Below, piece after piece: positions 39,357 through 52,700 of a stretch of DNA of 64,000 bases. Below the pieces are notes generated by a model. It saw only the letters and a list, made by a program, of their open reading frames with translations, did not search any database and was not told the DNA's origin. The stretch covers positions 257,263 through 321,262 of the forward strand of contig VZSE01003980.1 of the NCBI GenBank assembly GCA_013398275.1, written 5' to 3'. Source of the DNA: Promerops cafer. Its lineage: Eukaryota; Chordata; Aves; Passeriformes; Nectariniidae. Numbering within the stretch: position 1 is the stretch's first letter; the number at the start of each line of letters is the position of its first letter. A program made the position numbers and the translations under genes.

Positions 39357-39376
39357 GAAATGAAATGAAATGAAAT
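39357..39376. repeat. (GAAAT)4 pentanucleotide repeat
   Basis: Four pure copies, flanked by near-matches (GGAAT before, GTGTG after). Confidence 0.85.
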
Positions 39377-39546
39377 GTGTGAATGAAAAAAATTTCTATT
39401 TTATTGGTCTATCTCCCAGAGTAGGTGCCAGATATTAGGACATATATGGATTTTTTTTTATCCTTGAGGATTTTTTGTTTATTGATGTTCAAATATGTTC
39501 CTGAGATTTCCCACGGCATGAAACAAAAATCAACCAGGACACCAAT

Positions 39547-39629
39547 ATTCTATTCTATTCTATTCTATTCTATTCTATTCTATTCTATTCTGTTCTGTTC
39601 CGTTCCATTCAATTCCATTCCATTCCATT
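39547..39629 (+). repeat. (ATTCT)9 grading into GTTCT, GTTCC and ATTCC units
   Basis: Nine pure ATTCT units fill 39547-39591. They are followed by GTTCT, GTTCC, GTTCC, ATTCA and three ATTCC units up to about 39629. The order, pure at one end and progressively substituted at the other, is typical of an array that keeps expanding at one side. ATTCT is the motif of the human SCA10 repeat; this is a motif coincidence, not evidence for that gene. Confidence 0.93.
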
Positions 39630-41414
39630 TACCAGTTTAACAATATAATCAGCTTTCTTCAGTGTGTAAACTGGCTACTCTCTAAAATGTTTTGATTAGC
39701 TGGATTTTAATTTTCTGGGAAAGGGATGGGTGTGTGGCTCTTTAAAAACACATACATAATAGTTATGTTTATTTCCATCCAGCCTTGATGCTCCCAAAGG
39801 AGCCTTTTTTGTCTTGATATGGGAGGTGATGTTCTGGTCCTGAGATACGTGATGATGTTAAGTTTCAAATTTCGTATGGTTGTATACTGACTGCCAATTG
39901 CAAAATACTTTTGACGTATATTCTACATGTCAATGTTCTGAGGAAAAAAGTTGGTTTTAAGTGAAATAGAGCTGTTGCCTTTGAGCTGCTTCTGCTGTGC
40001 AGGTTGGAAGCTAGGTTCAAAGGATTCCGAAAAAGCAGAGTGAAGACAGCCTTTGATGGAAACACTCCCCCGCATAACTACAGCCAGTTGCTATTTCTGG
40101 CATACAGATATTCTGTGGATAAAGCAGATGCATGTTCCTACATGGCAGCTGGGCATAGTCTTGTTTTTCTGTGTACAAAGCCTGAGATTTACTGAGTAGG
40201 GCCTCAGGTCTGATTTGTAACAACCATTAATGATTACAATAGAACTGTGCTCAAAAATCTAGGCTGAAGGCTTGCTGAATCAGATGTCTAAATAAACCAA
40301 TCATTTCTGTTCGATTTGTAGTTTAGACTCGGTTTTGACAATTTTCTCCATGAAGAAATTTTAAAAAAAATTTTGCTTTGGATCAGCTCAAACAAAATTG
40401 TCATGTTTATTTACTGCACTGATGTCAAACATTTTGTTCCAATAAACCAGCCAGCTGTACTTGTCTGAGAACTTAGTATGGAGGAAATTTTGACCTGAAC
40501 TTAGAGGCTGAGTTCCTTGAAGGGTACATCTTCCACTGCAAAAAGTAACTTTCTCCTGAAAAATGATGCCTTATCAGCTCCAGCACTGCTGGTACAACAT
40601 AGAAGACAGCTCTTGAATTGATGGCAAAAAGGAAAAACTGATTCAATTGCAGTGTTCATTCATGGCCCTTAACGAGGTTTCCTAGTTTTGAACAATAATC
40701 ACCCTTACCTTCCAAAGGTAATTTCTAAGCCTACATAAATCTGAACAAGTTTGTTGCCGTGTTTTCACTTGCTATGGGTGGAGCTCAGGATGTGTAGGTT
40801 CATCAGTCAAACCATTCAGTTAATTCCTAATGCTACGTAGAATAAATCAGAGAAACAGCTCCTAAAGTTCTTATAGTTTTACTTTGTTTCCAAGCAAGGT
40901 GGTCTCCAGACACACTGCATTCTGCCTGTAGTAAAATGAAAACTCAGGATAGCAATATCACCTGGATATTAGACACAAACTGTGTTTGTGGCATTCTAAC
41001 CTTTTTATCCGACACAGACATATTTCAGAGAAACACAGAAGAATGGATCCACTCCAAATAAATTCTAGTGCTATATAGTCTTGCAGAGAGGGGTAATTAT
41101 TTAGATAGTATAGCTATGATCTTGTAAATATTTTTAGTAAGAATAAAAATCCTGGATGGAAAGCAAAGAAATGTATTTCTCATCTCCTTTAGCCCTGGTG
41201 GATATTTGTTGGAGAAAATCAGTATAGTTCTAATGATGGAGCTCATCATCCCTGCAGAATTCAGTACCAAGAAGTACATCAGTACAAACTGCTGGCCTTA
41301 GTCTGCCAGAAAGGAGAATTCCTAGCATCAGGAAATCAGGCCTGAATGAATTTATATTCTCCAGTCAAATTCCCCACAGAGAATCTTGTTCATTCTCCAC
41401 CATCTTACATCTTG

Positions 41415-41583
41415 GTACAAGGTCTCCAGAGTGGCTGAGGAATTTCCATCTTTGAAAATTTTAAGTCTGGACTATAAAAAGTCATAAGCATTCTGGCCTG
41501 AACTCAGTATTGACCATGTTTGGGGCTGCAGGTTGTACAAGATTCCCAAGGTCCATTCCAGACTGAAAGTTTTTGTGATTTTA
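41415..41583 (+). mobile_element. old CR1 3' end, plus strand
   Basis: Decayed but ordered matches to the 3' end of CR1 in sense orientation: GGAATTTCCATCTTTGAAAA, then a stretch corresponding to the conserved rGGTTGgacyAGATgatc block (GGTTGTACAAGATTCCC), AGGTCCATTCCAGACTG, and a terminal TTTTTGTGATTTTAC in place of the octamer repeats. It is much more diverged than the minus-strand copies, so it is older. Only the last 170 bases or so remain. Confidence 0.65.
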
Positions 41584-43639
41584 CAGCTCTAGCCCCTGCA
41601 CTAAAAGAAAGAAAAAGACACACAGGGGTATTCCAGGAATTATCAGAGAATTGGAGCTCCTGTCAGGGTTTCTAATTTTTATAGGGCTGTTTTGCTGACC
41701 CTGGCAAGACAGTGGACAAAAAATATTGCTATGAATAAAAAAATTGCTGTGAATTAACGCTATAAATCAATCAATTAATTAATCAGTTCTATAACGATGA
41801 AGAGTGTGAAAAAAGAAGGATGAGACAATATTTGTGCAAAACATATGTGACATGTAAAGAGCAAAAAATATTCAATCTTCTTACAGCTACCACAATTTAT
41901 CAGTTTACCTAGTGATATATCTGTGATTGCAATGCTTGTAAAATGGCAGCACTGAAAATAGCTGGCTCCAGAGGGTTTTCTAGGCTAGTGATGCCAAAGA
42001 ATTAATTTGCACAGAGATATGAAATTAAGGTTTTGTTCCAAGGTAAAAGGAGACTAAAATAACATCATAGTAAATCTGTGTGGAAGGAACCAGCATCACA
42101 GCAAAGCTATCTTCCTTATGAAAAACAAAATGAGCTAAAACTGTTTAGTTATATCCACTAGTTCCCTGATACATAATACACTGTGCATATGGTGAAAGTC
42201 AAAGTGCTCTTCCAGACCCACAAAAGAAACAAAGGTACAGAAAACCCACTTACTATAACAGCAATACTTCCAGAGGATTGGCACTAATTCTGTCACTGTT
42301 CAGAGAAATGTATAAGCATTCAGCTACATTCTCCTTTGAGTTACCAGATGGTCCTTCTAAGAGAGAAAAAATATCTTTGAATTAATAGCATACTTGCTCT
42401 ATTTGCTTATTTCTCTGAGATAAGGTTGCATCAGAAGCTCTAACTGCTATAACACACCTGCTCTGATAATAAACAAAACAAGGTAGGGAAAGAAAGAAAA
42501 TAGATTTGTGGTCATGTTAGAAGGCTTGTTGCATGCTTTATCTGAATGCTTGAAAGGCTTCCACAGATGTATCACCTTTGGAATGCTGGATCTTCTGACC
42601 CTACCGCTATAAAAAAATCCTCTCTATGCAGCTGAGTGATAATGGAGAATTTTGTTGGTGAATACAGGGTACCATTTTACTTTCAGGGCCGTGTAGCTAT
42701 ATTTACTTATAGGAAACTTTTTATTTGCACCCATAGGTCGCACTTAACTGTCACTTTGCTAAAGCTAGGAAGAGTAGTATATCTACAAGCTGGGGTCTCT
42801 TTTTTCCAGCAGTCTGAAGCATACCTTGCTCATGTATCTATGAGCCAAGATCTATATTTATAAAATAAATGCTTACTTCTTCAAGATGATTTTGACATTG
42901 CTATGAAGAATTGCTGATCTTCTGAAAACACTCTGAGGACTGTCTGGTAGATTAATGTTAATTTAGACAAATTCTAAGTGGAAATTTTTTCCTTCATTGC
43001 CATTACAAAACCTCTCTATTTGATGTTTTCAGATCTATAATATATGGTTTTCTTCTAGGTAGACTTCCATAAAAGAGAATTTAGTTCTGTATCATTGAAT
43101 GGTAGAATACTAGAATAAATAACAGATCCTTCAGATCTTGCCTGTGGAGATTGTATCTCTCTAATTTTGTTACACACATTTTTCCACTTTTGATGATAAG
43201 GATTTTATGTGAAAATCATCCATTAAGGGAGAATCATTCATTGGTTTCTGAAGGTCTTGTATCAACATTGATCAGGTTATTAGAAAAATAAAACCTACTT
43301 TGCTTAGAAATAGTGGGGGGAAAAATTCACAAGGACTGTTACTATGATATTCTTCCTATGACTCTTGTAGTTCAGTCATGTACCTCGGTATCTTACTGCA
43401 TGCCAGAACGCCATTAATTCCATCACTTTTCTTTTCAAAACATTTCTGCCTTTTGTTTATTAACTCAGGTACGTGCTTTCCCTGGGCTTGGCCCATGCAC
43501 TTCAAAGAAGCTCTCACTGTCTTAGAGCAGAAGACAGACAGAGGAGCTAGGGCACTTATGGTGTCTCAGCTGTCCCAGCATCTGAATTTGCTGCATTGAA
43601 CTCAAGGAATGCTTGCTGGTAACTGTTACTCTGTTACCT
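41584..43639. other. unique DNA, nothing recognised
   Basis: AT-rich sequence without domains, long frames or recognisable repeats. A stretch near 43092 (TCATTGAATGGTAGAATA) faintly recalls a CR1 minus-strand end but is too short to call. Confidence 0.5.
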
Positions 43640-44127
43640 TGAAGTGTGGTTGACAGAGCACATAAAACTACTCTTTTGTCATACTCAGAATGATGCCTTA
43701 AGTTTTAACTTTCATACTTTCCACATTCTATACTGCATTAATATATAACTCTGAACTTCATATCAAGCGTTAGCAAGTTCTCTTCAGAGTTCAGTTAGAC
43801 AAAACAATCCTTTTCCAGCCTGAGAACCAAGGACACCTTTAGAGCTTCAGGCCCAAAAAGTATAAACCACAGTGAACTGAGGAGAGCAATCTGGGGGGAC
43901 GGGACTTCCTAACCTGAAGCTGTAATTGGACAATTAACCTCAATATGTAAATGGACCAAACTTATAAAAGTGTGAAAACTCATGGCATGTCCTCCATCTT
44001 AGCTGTAGCCTTGGCCAGGCTCTTGTACTGCCCAAGGTGTATCCTTTGAAGGCCTTTTTAAAAAATACCTACTTTATTCCTTTAACACTTCTAGCCTTTG
44101 TTCTAGGTAGCCTCTCAAGGCATGAAG
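43640..44127 (+). mobile_element. solo LTR with 5-bp target-site duplication (ERVL-type)
   Basis: The LTR spans 43645-44122, 478 bases, starting TGTGGTTGAC and ending TCAAGGCA, so it has TG...CA ends. The five bases before it (TGAAG, 43640-43644) are repeated exactly after it (44123-44127). A TATA box, TATAAAAG, lies at 43963-43970, about two thirds along, setting the orientation as plus. Five-base duplications are typical of ERVL elements. No gag, pol or env sequence is present, so the provirus has recombined down to one LTR. Ends, duplication and TATA are seen; the class is inference. Confidence 0.88.
43963..43970 (+). promoter_or_regulatory. TATA box of the solo LTR
   Basis: TATAAAAG at position 319 of the LTR, with ATTGG and its near-inverse CAATT 38 bases upstream. 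Transcription from it would read rightward into 44.0 kb and beyond. Confidence 0.6.
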
Positions 44128-47100
44128 AACATAGTTTTTTTAGAAAATAAATAACTGAAGGTAAAGGGGTATTGGATATAATATAAACAAAGATTAGATC
44201 AGAAGGTGTCTTTTTACATCAGCACGGAAACCACATTTTTCATGTTTAAACAAAGAGTCTTCGAAGAGCATCCTAACCAAAGATGCTCTTACAGTCAAAT
44301 TTTTGCTTGGTCTTTAGGAGATCGCAGACCCATTTAATCTTTCTCTCTGAATTTCTCTTTAAATTTGCTGTTTTATTTGGAGACTGGCTTTTAATAATTA
44401 GCATAAGGCTTTTTCCTTCCTGTATTAATGTAAATGTATCTCTTCCCAGCACACCCCTACATGGTACTTATGCAGTTATTAAATAACTCCCTGTTTATAC
44501 AGAGCGTAAGACTTTCCACTATCTGTAGTGTCAATTTGACATTCTTCAGTCTAGAATGTGGCTGTTGTGGACCCACTACAAAAAACTGTACAGTAAAGTT
44601 AAACATAATTCAAACTGCTAAACAGGCTAATTTGATATAATTTATGATTTGCTGCTGACTGAGACTCTACCTGTTGACAAAAAATATTTTGGGATGACAA
44701 CTAAAATGGCATGGTTGTTACCCAAACCCCATTTTTAAATAGCCACCTTTATTCTGCTAGAATGTAAAGGTACACTAAGGAGAAATACATCCAGATCCTG
44801 GTTTTTCAAACACAGTAATTGACTTAGGTTTTTTACTAACATGTTATTAATGCCTTCATGCAGGCAGACTCTTCAGCTGCAGGCACCAAAGTACAGCAAT
44901 TTGTTATCTAAGAAGTAAATTAGAAAGTTTGATTCTTTAGACATTATCTGGAGTAAATAGATGCACAACAGGAAAGATCACTAAGGGCCACATTGCTGTG
45001 AAACTATATCCTTATGGAATAAAGGGCACTTAGTGTCTACAAAAGTATCAACATCTGGTGCACAACATGAAGTGGAAGAGGTGGATCATTTGGCTCTGCA
45101 TTGTCAACTGCCCTGGCAGCCTTTGGAAAAATAATAGAGATGTTACTAAAATGACTTGTGGCAAGGGGCCAAATGCTGATATTTTTCACACAGCTGCACC
45201 TACCACTTAACCCAATGAAGTTCACATGAATTTCAGTACAGGGCATGCATCTATCTATTTATTATATCTCCATTTTAATAAACTGTTTGACCTTGTAGTT
45301 TCTAAGCTTTGAATAAAATCTATTTGATTCACTGAAAAGCTAAGCCTGCTACAGATATCTTATGAAGTTTGGTATTATTCAATGCTGTCTTCATTTTGCT
45401 ACATATAATGGTCCTATTCTTCACCATTCATGAATTATGTAGGTCAGTACATACTCATGCCAGGAAAACCTTTCTAGCACCCCATACAATCATGTATTTG
45501 GTATATGTAATGACATACGTTATTGTGATTCTTTCAGAAATATTTCGGGGAAATGCTAGAATGTTAAAATGACTATTTTTGTTTGTCTCCTTCTGTATTG
45601 TCAAGTGAATTAGTTCTCATGAATGCCACTGTGCATAGACAGAGAAGGAGTAAAATAAAATATGGGGAAAGGTGCGAAACTAGATGCTTGGCCAAAAATA
45701 GCTTTGCTATACATAAAACATACTGCTGTGTTATGGTTTGATTTTGCAGGTTTATGGGTTTGTATACTCAAGGCTAGGAATTATTGTCCATTGTTAAGAT
45801 ATAAATGAAAAAGTTATTAGAAATCTTCCTGTGCAATGATAAATTAAATAAAGGAGAGTCACTAACAGTCTGCCCTCATCATGTGTCCACTGATTTTTTC
45901 CCAAATTTCTATCATGGTTCATAAATATTGCTACTGGTAATCTAGTTCAGACTAAGAATCAAGCATTTCTGGGTTCTGGGATGTTAAAACGTTGCTACCA
46001 GTGAGACTAAGGCAAAGCTGGGGAACAGCTACTTTCAAAGCCAGAAAAGGTTTTTGGATCATAATTGCTCTTTATCCACGCTTCCAAATTTCAAATTTTG
46101 TTTGGTTTTGATTATTCACTTCATATAAGCCCTGAGAAATTGCCTAACTACTGGTCTTTTAATTGCCCCTAAAGTTCTTGTCTATCAGGTGAATTAATGG
46201 AAGGGATAAGTTAGTATTTTTTTGACACTCTTTGTATTAATTAGGGAATAAAAGACAAAATTTCATGTCTTGAGAGAGCGACTAATGTAAATTTCTTTAA
46301 ATTTTTAAGTGTGTTCAAAGAAATAAGGAATCTTCAGAAGCTACTCAGGACCCAAAAGTTTTATAAGTCTTTCTGGACATAATAGAGCAAACTGACAATA
46401 AGGTGGATAAATTATCTTTTTTTACCTAAAGACTTACGTACAAGACTTACAAGTTGATGCATTGTTGTCTGAAACAGATCTCAGCCAGCATTAAGCATAT
46501 ATGATGATATATTTTTAAACATTTGGTTTGACGTACCATTTTAGCATTTATTGTGTAGAATTTTTCAAAGTTTTGAAAACCTACAAATCACTGCTTTAGG
46601 AACAAAGCTCTGAAACCTGTAGTATATTTACACACAACAAAATACTGTGTGTGATGGTGTTGCTGCAGCACTATTTGCTTGTTTAATCTGACAGGACTAA
46701 ATATGGAAACTGTAACTGCTCATGTTCATCTGCATGGTTCATGCAGAAAGATTTCCTGGCTGATTGTGGCCACCAGAACACATTTTCTGATGTTACTATC
46801 AGCTATCAGTCATTATCAGCTTTCAACTCATTTTATACAGTTAAATAGAGACACAGCCTATCATCTAAATATGCAGTCCAGAGAAGTTTGGAAATTCCAT
46901 TTTTTTACCAATCGTTGTAACAAAGAAATAGATCATCCTTTCAGTCTATTCCATCAAAATCACTCTTACTACTTGTTAAAAAAGTGCTGACCACATGAGG
47001 CAAACATAGATGGAAGAAGGAGAAGAAAAGCACACTCGTTTTCTTGTTCAAACCTACAGGGTTCATTTGGCTCTCTACTCTTCTCTCTACTTACCTTATA

Positions 47101-49364
47101 AAAAAGAGTTTTTTAGACACTAATATAAATATATATATACCCATATATACGATGTGAAAAGCTCAGACTCTGAACCTTCTAGTTTGTTTAGACATGCAGA
47201 TTGTCAATAATTTTATATGCAATACATGCCTGCATTTCTTTGCTCATTTTTCTTTGAGTGCTAACAGAATTCAAATATTTATGATCTCATTGTGTTAGAT
47301 ACAGAATCCTCCAGCCCGGTCTTTAAGGTGTCCTATGACATATACTCATTCTTTTTACCACTAAACTGGTTTTTCTAAGTTCAAAACATTCAGGGAGGTT
47401 CACGACATCTTTAAATGTCTGTAATTAGTGTTTTATAAATCAAAGTGGTTTTACTTGGTTTTAGTATGTAATGTAATTAACAGCGATCACCCAGGAATCC
47501 AATACTGATCATTAGCCACGTTCACATGAGGCTGTACAGCCACAGGATATAACACACAGCCTCTGTCAGGATTGAATCACACACCTCTCTCTCCTTCTGT
47601 CTTTTAAAATTTCAGAAAATCACCATTGGAACCTTTTCCTTCATGCTTTCATACCTGTCATATTCCATCAAGGTCACTTTTAAAGGCATATATGCACTAC
47701 TAAAAATCAAAGCTGTGTCCAGACTGGTGGTGAGGACTGCCAATTTCTTAGAAAAGCCAGACTAATCTGTCTCTGCGTGAAAAAGATAATAAGTGCATCT
47801 AGTTATTTTATGATTTCGCAGCTAAAACTCTGTGTATCTGTAAATAAACAGACACATGCTTTGGCAAATATGTTTATATTTAGACTATGGAAAAAAGGAA
47901 TAATCTATGAACAAACACAATTGTTTAGCAAAACTGAAATCTCTTAAAAGATCATGAACATGACCTTTTAGTGTGGTTTACTGTTTGTAAAATGTTCTGA
48001 ATGTAAGAACATCTTGGATACCCAGTTCAGGTCCTAACTATAATGAGATTTGTTTTGAAGCAACTAATAATATAAAGCAGCTACAGGTCTTTAGGTATGA
48101 CACAACTGAAATAGGGGGAAAGAGTGTTTTTATCAAATGTAAGACAATTATGAAAATTTATTTCACACAATAACACTGCAAAAAGAAACACGTAACATTG
48201 ACCTTGTTGTCTCTAATGGTCCATCCTGTGTGGTTTCCTGTCTTTTGAGCAAAATGGTGTTTCAGCTTAGATGGATGTAACTTATGTTTAAAAGTTAAGT
48301 GTGAGATTTTATTAGAAATTCGCCTGAGTCCAGTTAATGTCTTCCCTAGTGAAGTTGTGATATTTTATAGTTCTACAATTAGCCTGTTCCCAAGGGCTTT
48401 CTCTCATATGGTGATGATGAAGTGTTCCTATTTCTGGAAACAAAATAATACTAGTCTAGTAACAACAAGAAAAATGGTGTTTCTATAAATACTCTATATT
48501 TTGATTTACTTATCTATAGAATTTCACCTTGATATTTGACCCTGTTTTCTTGCGTCATTTTTAGTGAAATAACACACTATTCCTTCATTTGTTTTCCACT
48601 TATGTAAGCAATTGTTCAGTATAATCAGAAATTATGCTTCAGCTGAATAAAAATTTTTTTGGCTCATACCTAGTATCACAGCAAACAGGGATAATTGCTC
48701 CTTTTTCATTCTCCAGCCGTCAGCTGAGCTTGCCTCTTGCAGTTTCTTTTTTTTCAGCATTCTGACATTATGAGTCTCTAATCGTCTCTGAGGTAGCTTG
48801 GATCCTCTTTCCTCAAAGGAGGAGTCAGAAAAGGAAAAGGTCTCTGAGTTCATTTTAGAAGGAGTTTTAACTGTCTACTTGAAGAGCCTCATTTTGCAAG
48901 TTATCTACCTTTCTTCTTTTTATTCTTTTTTCTTTCTCTCTCCTCTTTTTGACTGGAAGTGTGGCTTGTTTTTACCTTCATCAACCAGTTGTGAGGAAGC
49001 ATCCCTGTTATAAAGGAGAGTCCTGTGATAGTGCCCAGAGTATATCACTGAGTGAAAATTATTAGCCTCTGACATACTGGAGGTCAGTCCAAATGATGTA
49101 TTAGTCCCCTTGGACTTCAGCTTTATAGGACTATTATTTTAACACAAATTATGAATAAAACTCTATCATTATCTTTCATACTTTTCATGGTGAGGGATGG
49201 TAAGGTGAGGTGGGTTATTCAGTTGATTCATTTAGAGAAGGCCTACAGAACGGATTCAAGAAAAAATTGTGAGTTATTTGGATCCCTACCCACAGCTACA
49301 GCAGAATGAGAAGGATTTGCATGGTAATCACTGGCAAATTGGGCAGATAAAATTGTACATTGGA
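44128..49364. other. unique AT-rich DNA, no gene recognised
   Basis: Open frames are short and without domains. A short AT-dinucleotide stretch occurs at 47127-47151. Sequence at 45729-45790 (GTTATGGTTTGATTTTGCAG) recalls the start of some avian LTRs but has no matching end nearby. Nothing else identifiable. Confidence 0.5.
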
Positions 49365-49720
49365 CTTTATTAGGAGGAGTGTAACTAGCAGAATGAAGGC
49401 AGGTGTTGGTCTGTGTTCACCATCAGTGAGGCCACTCCTGGAATAGTGGGTGTACTTTTGGGACTACTGGTTCAAGAATTGTTTTGAAAAATGGAAAAAG
49501 TCCAGCAGAGATCAGCCAGTGTGGCTAAAGGACCGTAGAGGAAGGGGTTTAGGCCACTGGTCTCGCTAGTCTGGTGAAGAAAAGACTGAGGAGACAGCTA
49601 ATAGCATTTTACTGTTACCTAAAAGGTTCCCAGTGACTGAACCAAGCTCTTCCTTCTAGATGAAAATAGTAAGTAGAATGGCTAATGGTGGATTTTTCAC
49701 TAAGAAATTTACCTAGGAAA
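49365..49720 (+). mobile_element. old CR1 fragment (ORF2 C-terminus region), plus strand
   Basis: Sense-strand sequence follows the CR1 order downstream of the RT catalytic box: AGTGAGGCCACTCCTGGAAT, the segment encoding an RPxLEYwv-like motif; TTCAAGAATTG; AAAAAGTCCAGCAGAGATCA; GAAGAAAAGACTGAGGAGAC; and AAGCTCTTCC. Many substitutions, stops and indels are present. The 3' tail is not recognisable. Together with 41415-41583 this shows an older layer of CR1 insertions in the plus orientation. Confidence 0.75.
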
Positions 49721-52700
49721 ATGATGAAGTCTCTTTAGAATAATGAGAAATCATATTTTGGAAAATATAGAAGAATCTCAAGGTTTTTTTGATATTCATA
49801 TGGAGAAAATTACTGTAGTCCTGCTCCACACAGGAGTCTGGACCTTGAGAGGTTATTTTCAAGTAAAGTTTGTGTTTCCATGGTGATTGCTTTTCTAATA
49901 TTTGGAAATCCATTAGGCTACATAAACAACTCCACATCTCCATAAACAGTGAAGTATCAGGCAGTATTGTAGTACTGCTCAAAACGGGGGATGTGCATCC
50001 ATGAAAGTATCAGCTTTTATAGAAAAATATACAAATGTGCATGTAACAGTCCACTTAACTCCCTGGTAAATCTGCCTCCAAATTTTTAATATTTTAAGGA
50101 AAATGAATACCAAGTCTTTGACAAATTATCATTGCTTCTTCAGCAATTCAGGAGAATGGTGTTGCTACACACATTATGTAAGTAAGAGAATGAATTTCTC
50201 ATGTTGACTTGCCTTCAGATTAAAACCTAATTTACACCACAAATTAACCATAATTTATTTAGATTATTTGGATGATTAAAAAATTTTGAAATATTTTTTC
50301 TTTTTTTTCATCAATACAAGCTCAGTTTTCAGTCCTCAGTCACTTGAATTTACATATGTGAAACATTCTCAAAGAATAAGACAGAATCATTCATATTTTT
50401 AAGCATGTGTATGATCAGGTCCTAATGGATATGGACAGGTAGGCACAAGAGATTATACAAAATTTTAGCTTTTATAATGTCAACCTTTTACCATGATTTG
50501 GCACACAAAGGATACTCTGCAAAACAACTGCAAATAGAAAAATGTGACAATGGGTAGTAAGATTTCTATGTCAAAACAACATCAAAACATTCAGAAGAGC
50601 CATTTATGATGTCAATGAAAGAACTACAATGCTACTAATTCATATTACTTCTCTTTTCCTTATTTAATTGTTTGTGTGCTTTAAAGGAACACAGCTTTCT
50701 CAATAGATGGTGCTGCCTTGGAACAATTTCTACTACTGCTCCCTTATAGGTCAAGCATGTGTAAGACACATCTGTATATTTTTAAAGTGGAGTTTAAATC
50801 TGTAAAATTCTAGCTGTGACAACTCATGTTATCTTCTGAAAACCATAGGGTAACAAGAAACAGATTTTTTTTTTTTTAAATATATGCTGTATAAGAAGCT
50901 TGATTTTATTTTGAATCATGAATCAAAGCCTCCAGGAAGAATCTCAAGAAACAGCCAGAGTCAAATGACAGATGTGAAAATGCTGTTGTAATTTAATACA
51001 ATAAAATATTTTTCCATCAGTCTTCATATCAGACTTAATATTCTGATGCATAACATTCCATTTTAAATTCTATTTTCATAGATACAAAAGCAATTTTAAA
51101 TTTTTTTAACTATTAAACACAATATAGAAGTCTGTGATTCTTTCAAACAGTAGCCACAGTCAAGCAAAAGCCTGTCAGAAAATTGTCCTTGATTTTATGT
51201 ATGACTCCAGTGTTCTTGATGTAATATTGTGGGATTAATTTCTTAGTTTAAAGATAATTAAAATTCAGGATCATTATTACGACATAGCCCTACGATATTT
51301 GATAAAGAATATTCTCTTGAGGTTTTGCAGGAGCTGACTTAAGCAAGGAAATCCTAATTGATACTTTTACTGAATGCTTAAGTCATGGTGCTTTGTCTGT
51401 ATTAGCAAGATACTGGGTCAATCAATTTGTAATGGTTAATGTTTTACCAAATGTATTACAATTATTTCACTTCATGAGAAGCAATTCAAATCAGTTACAG
51501 AAACTGAAGGCTGTAAATCGCAACTGCCTCAGAAATGGAAATTTGTTTCTTTCAAATAAAGATATTACTGGTTTTTTGTGCTTGTTATGAACTGGTGAGA
51601 AGCAGAAAAAAATTAGCTCATTTTGTGGTAGTCTTGCTAATAGCATTTGACTAATTGCATTCTGCCTATCTGTCTTTCTCCTGCCATTTCAGATGAATTT
51701 TCTTGTCCGTATCATCTGGCTTAAATTCCAGTGACTTCCCCAGACGATTCCTCTTTCCTCTTTCCTCACCTCGTTCAGACATACACAAAGGCAAAAAGCT
51801 GAGAGAATAAATGGTCTTGTACCCTGTTCTGAAGGTCAACAGATACAGGATTTGTAAGCCCAGTTGAGAAAAAATTTTGAAGTCAAGAGCTTTGGTAAAG
51901 TGTGCAACAGCACTTTAAATTGAACTTTGGCTCTATTTTAACGTATATAGAATGGATTCAGTTAAACTACAGTTTTCTGGAAGAGAATGTTTTTTTCTCA
52001 TAAGCAGCAGTATTAGAAGCCTTTATCTTGCATCCTTTTTTTTAAAGCACTGCTGTCAGAACCTCTTCAAACTGAAACCCAAATGTTTTTAAAAGGCTGT
52101 GGCTTGCAGGTGTTACCATTTGGACATTTTAAGAAGCAGTTCAAACACCTATGGATATTTAAGATATGTTCAATTCAACTATAATTCTGAATTTTTTTCC
52201 TTTCCATCTTCAGCTCTTTGTGCTTTTTTTCTTTGTGTCAATAAAAGTATATGATTTGTGCGATTACATTTTGGAACTGGGGAGTTAGAATTTAACTGAG
52301 ATGTGTAAGAGCTGTTCCTGAAAGCAACTCTTCAGTGGCTTACTTAGAGGAAGTTTCTAGACTGCTTGGATTTCTAACATTGCAGCTAATTAAGTTAAAC
52401 ATTTGTAAGTGATGATATCAGAAGGGATGGAAAAAATAGCACAAGCTTGTCCCATGAATACTCTTACTAAATGAAAATAAATTTCAGTTTATGTGAGGAA
52501 AAATTAAAATATTTTCCATTTTTATCTTAAAAATATATTTTCTTTTCAGGCACCGAATTTTGACCAAAAAAAGCATTGGGTTGCCTTTTTATTTATCCAT
52601 GGAAATGGTATTAAGATAATAGAAATAATTCTACAAATATATACGTTATTAAAAGTATATTTTATTTCTGTAAAAAATATGTGCTTAAGAAATATTATAA

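Larger units (their letters stand above)
38280..41414. other. unique AT-rich DNA with simple repeats
   Basis: No genes recognised. A T-rich patch with three GTTTT units ends at 39163. The two pentanucleotide repeats are listed separately. Open frames near 39865-40223 lie on opposite strands over each other and show no domains. Confidence 0.5.

Noticed and set aside
43086..43150. ATCATTGAATGGTAGAATA, faintly like a CR1 tail in reverse complement
   Set aside because: The following sequence does not continue into CR1.
45729..45800. GTTATGGTTTGATTTTGCAG, like the start of some avian LTRs
   Set aside because: No matching LTR end, TATA arrangement or target-site duplication was found nearby.
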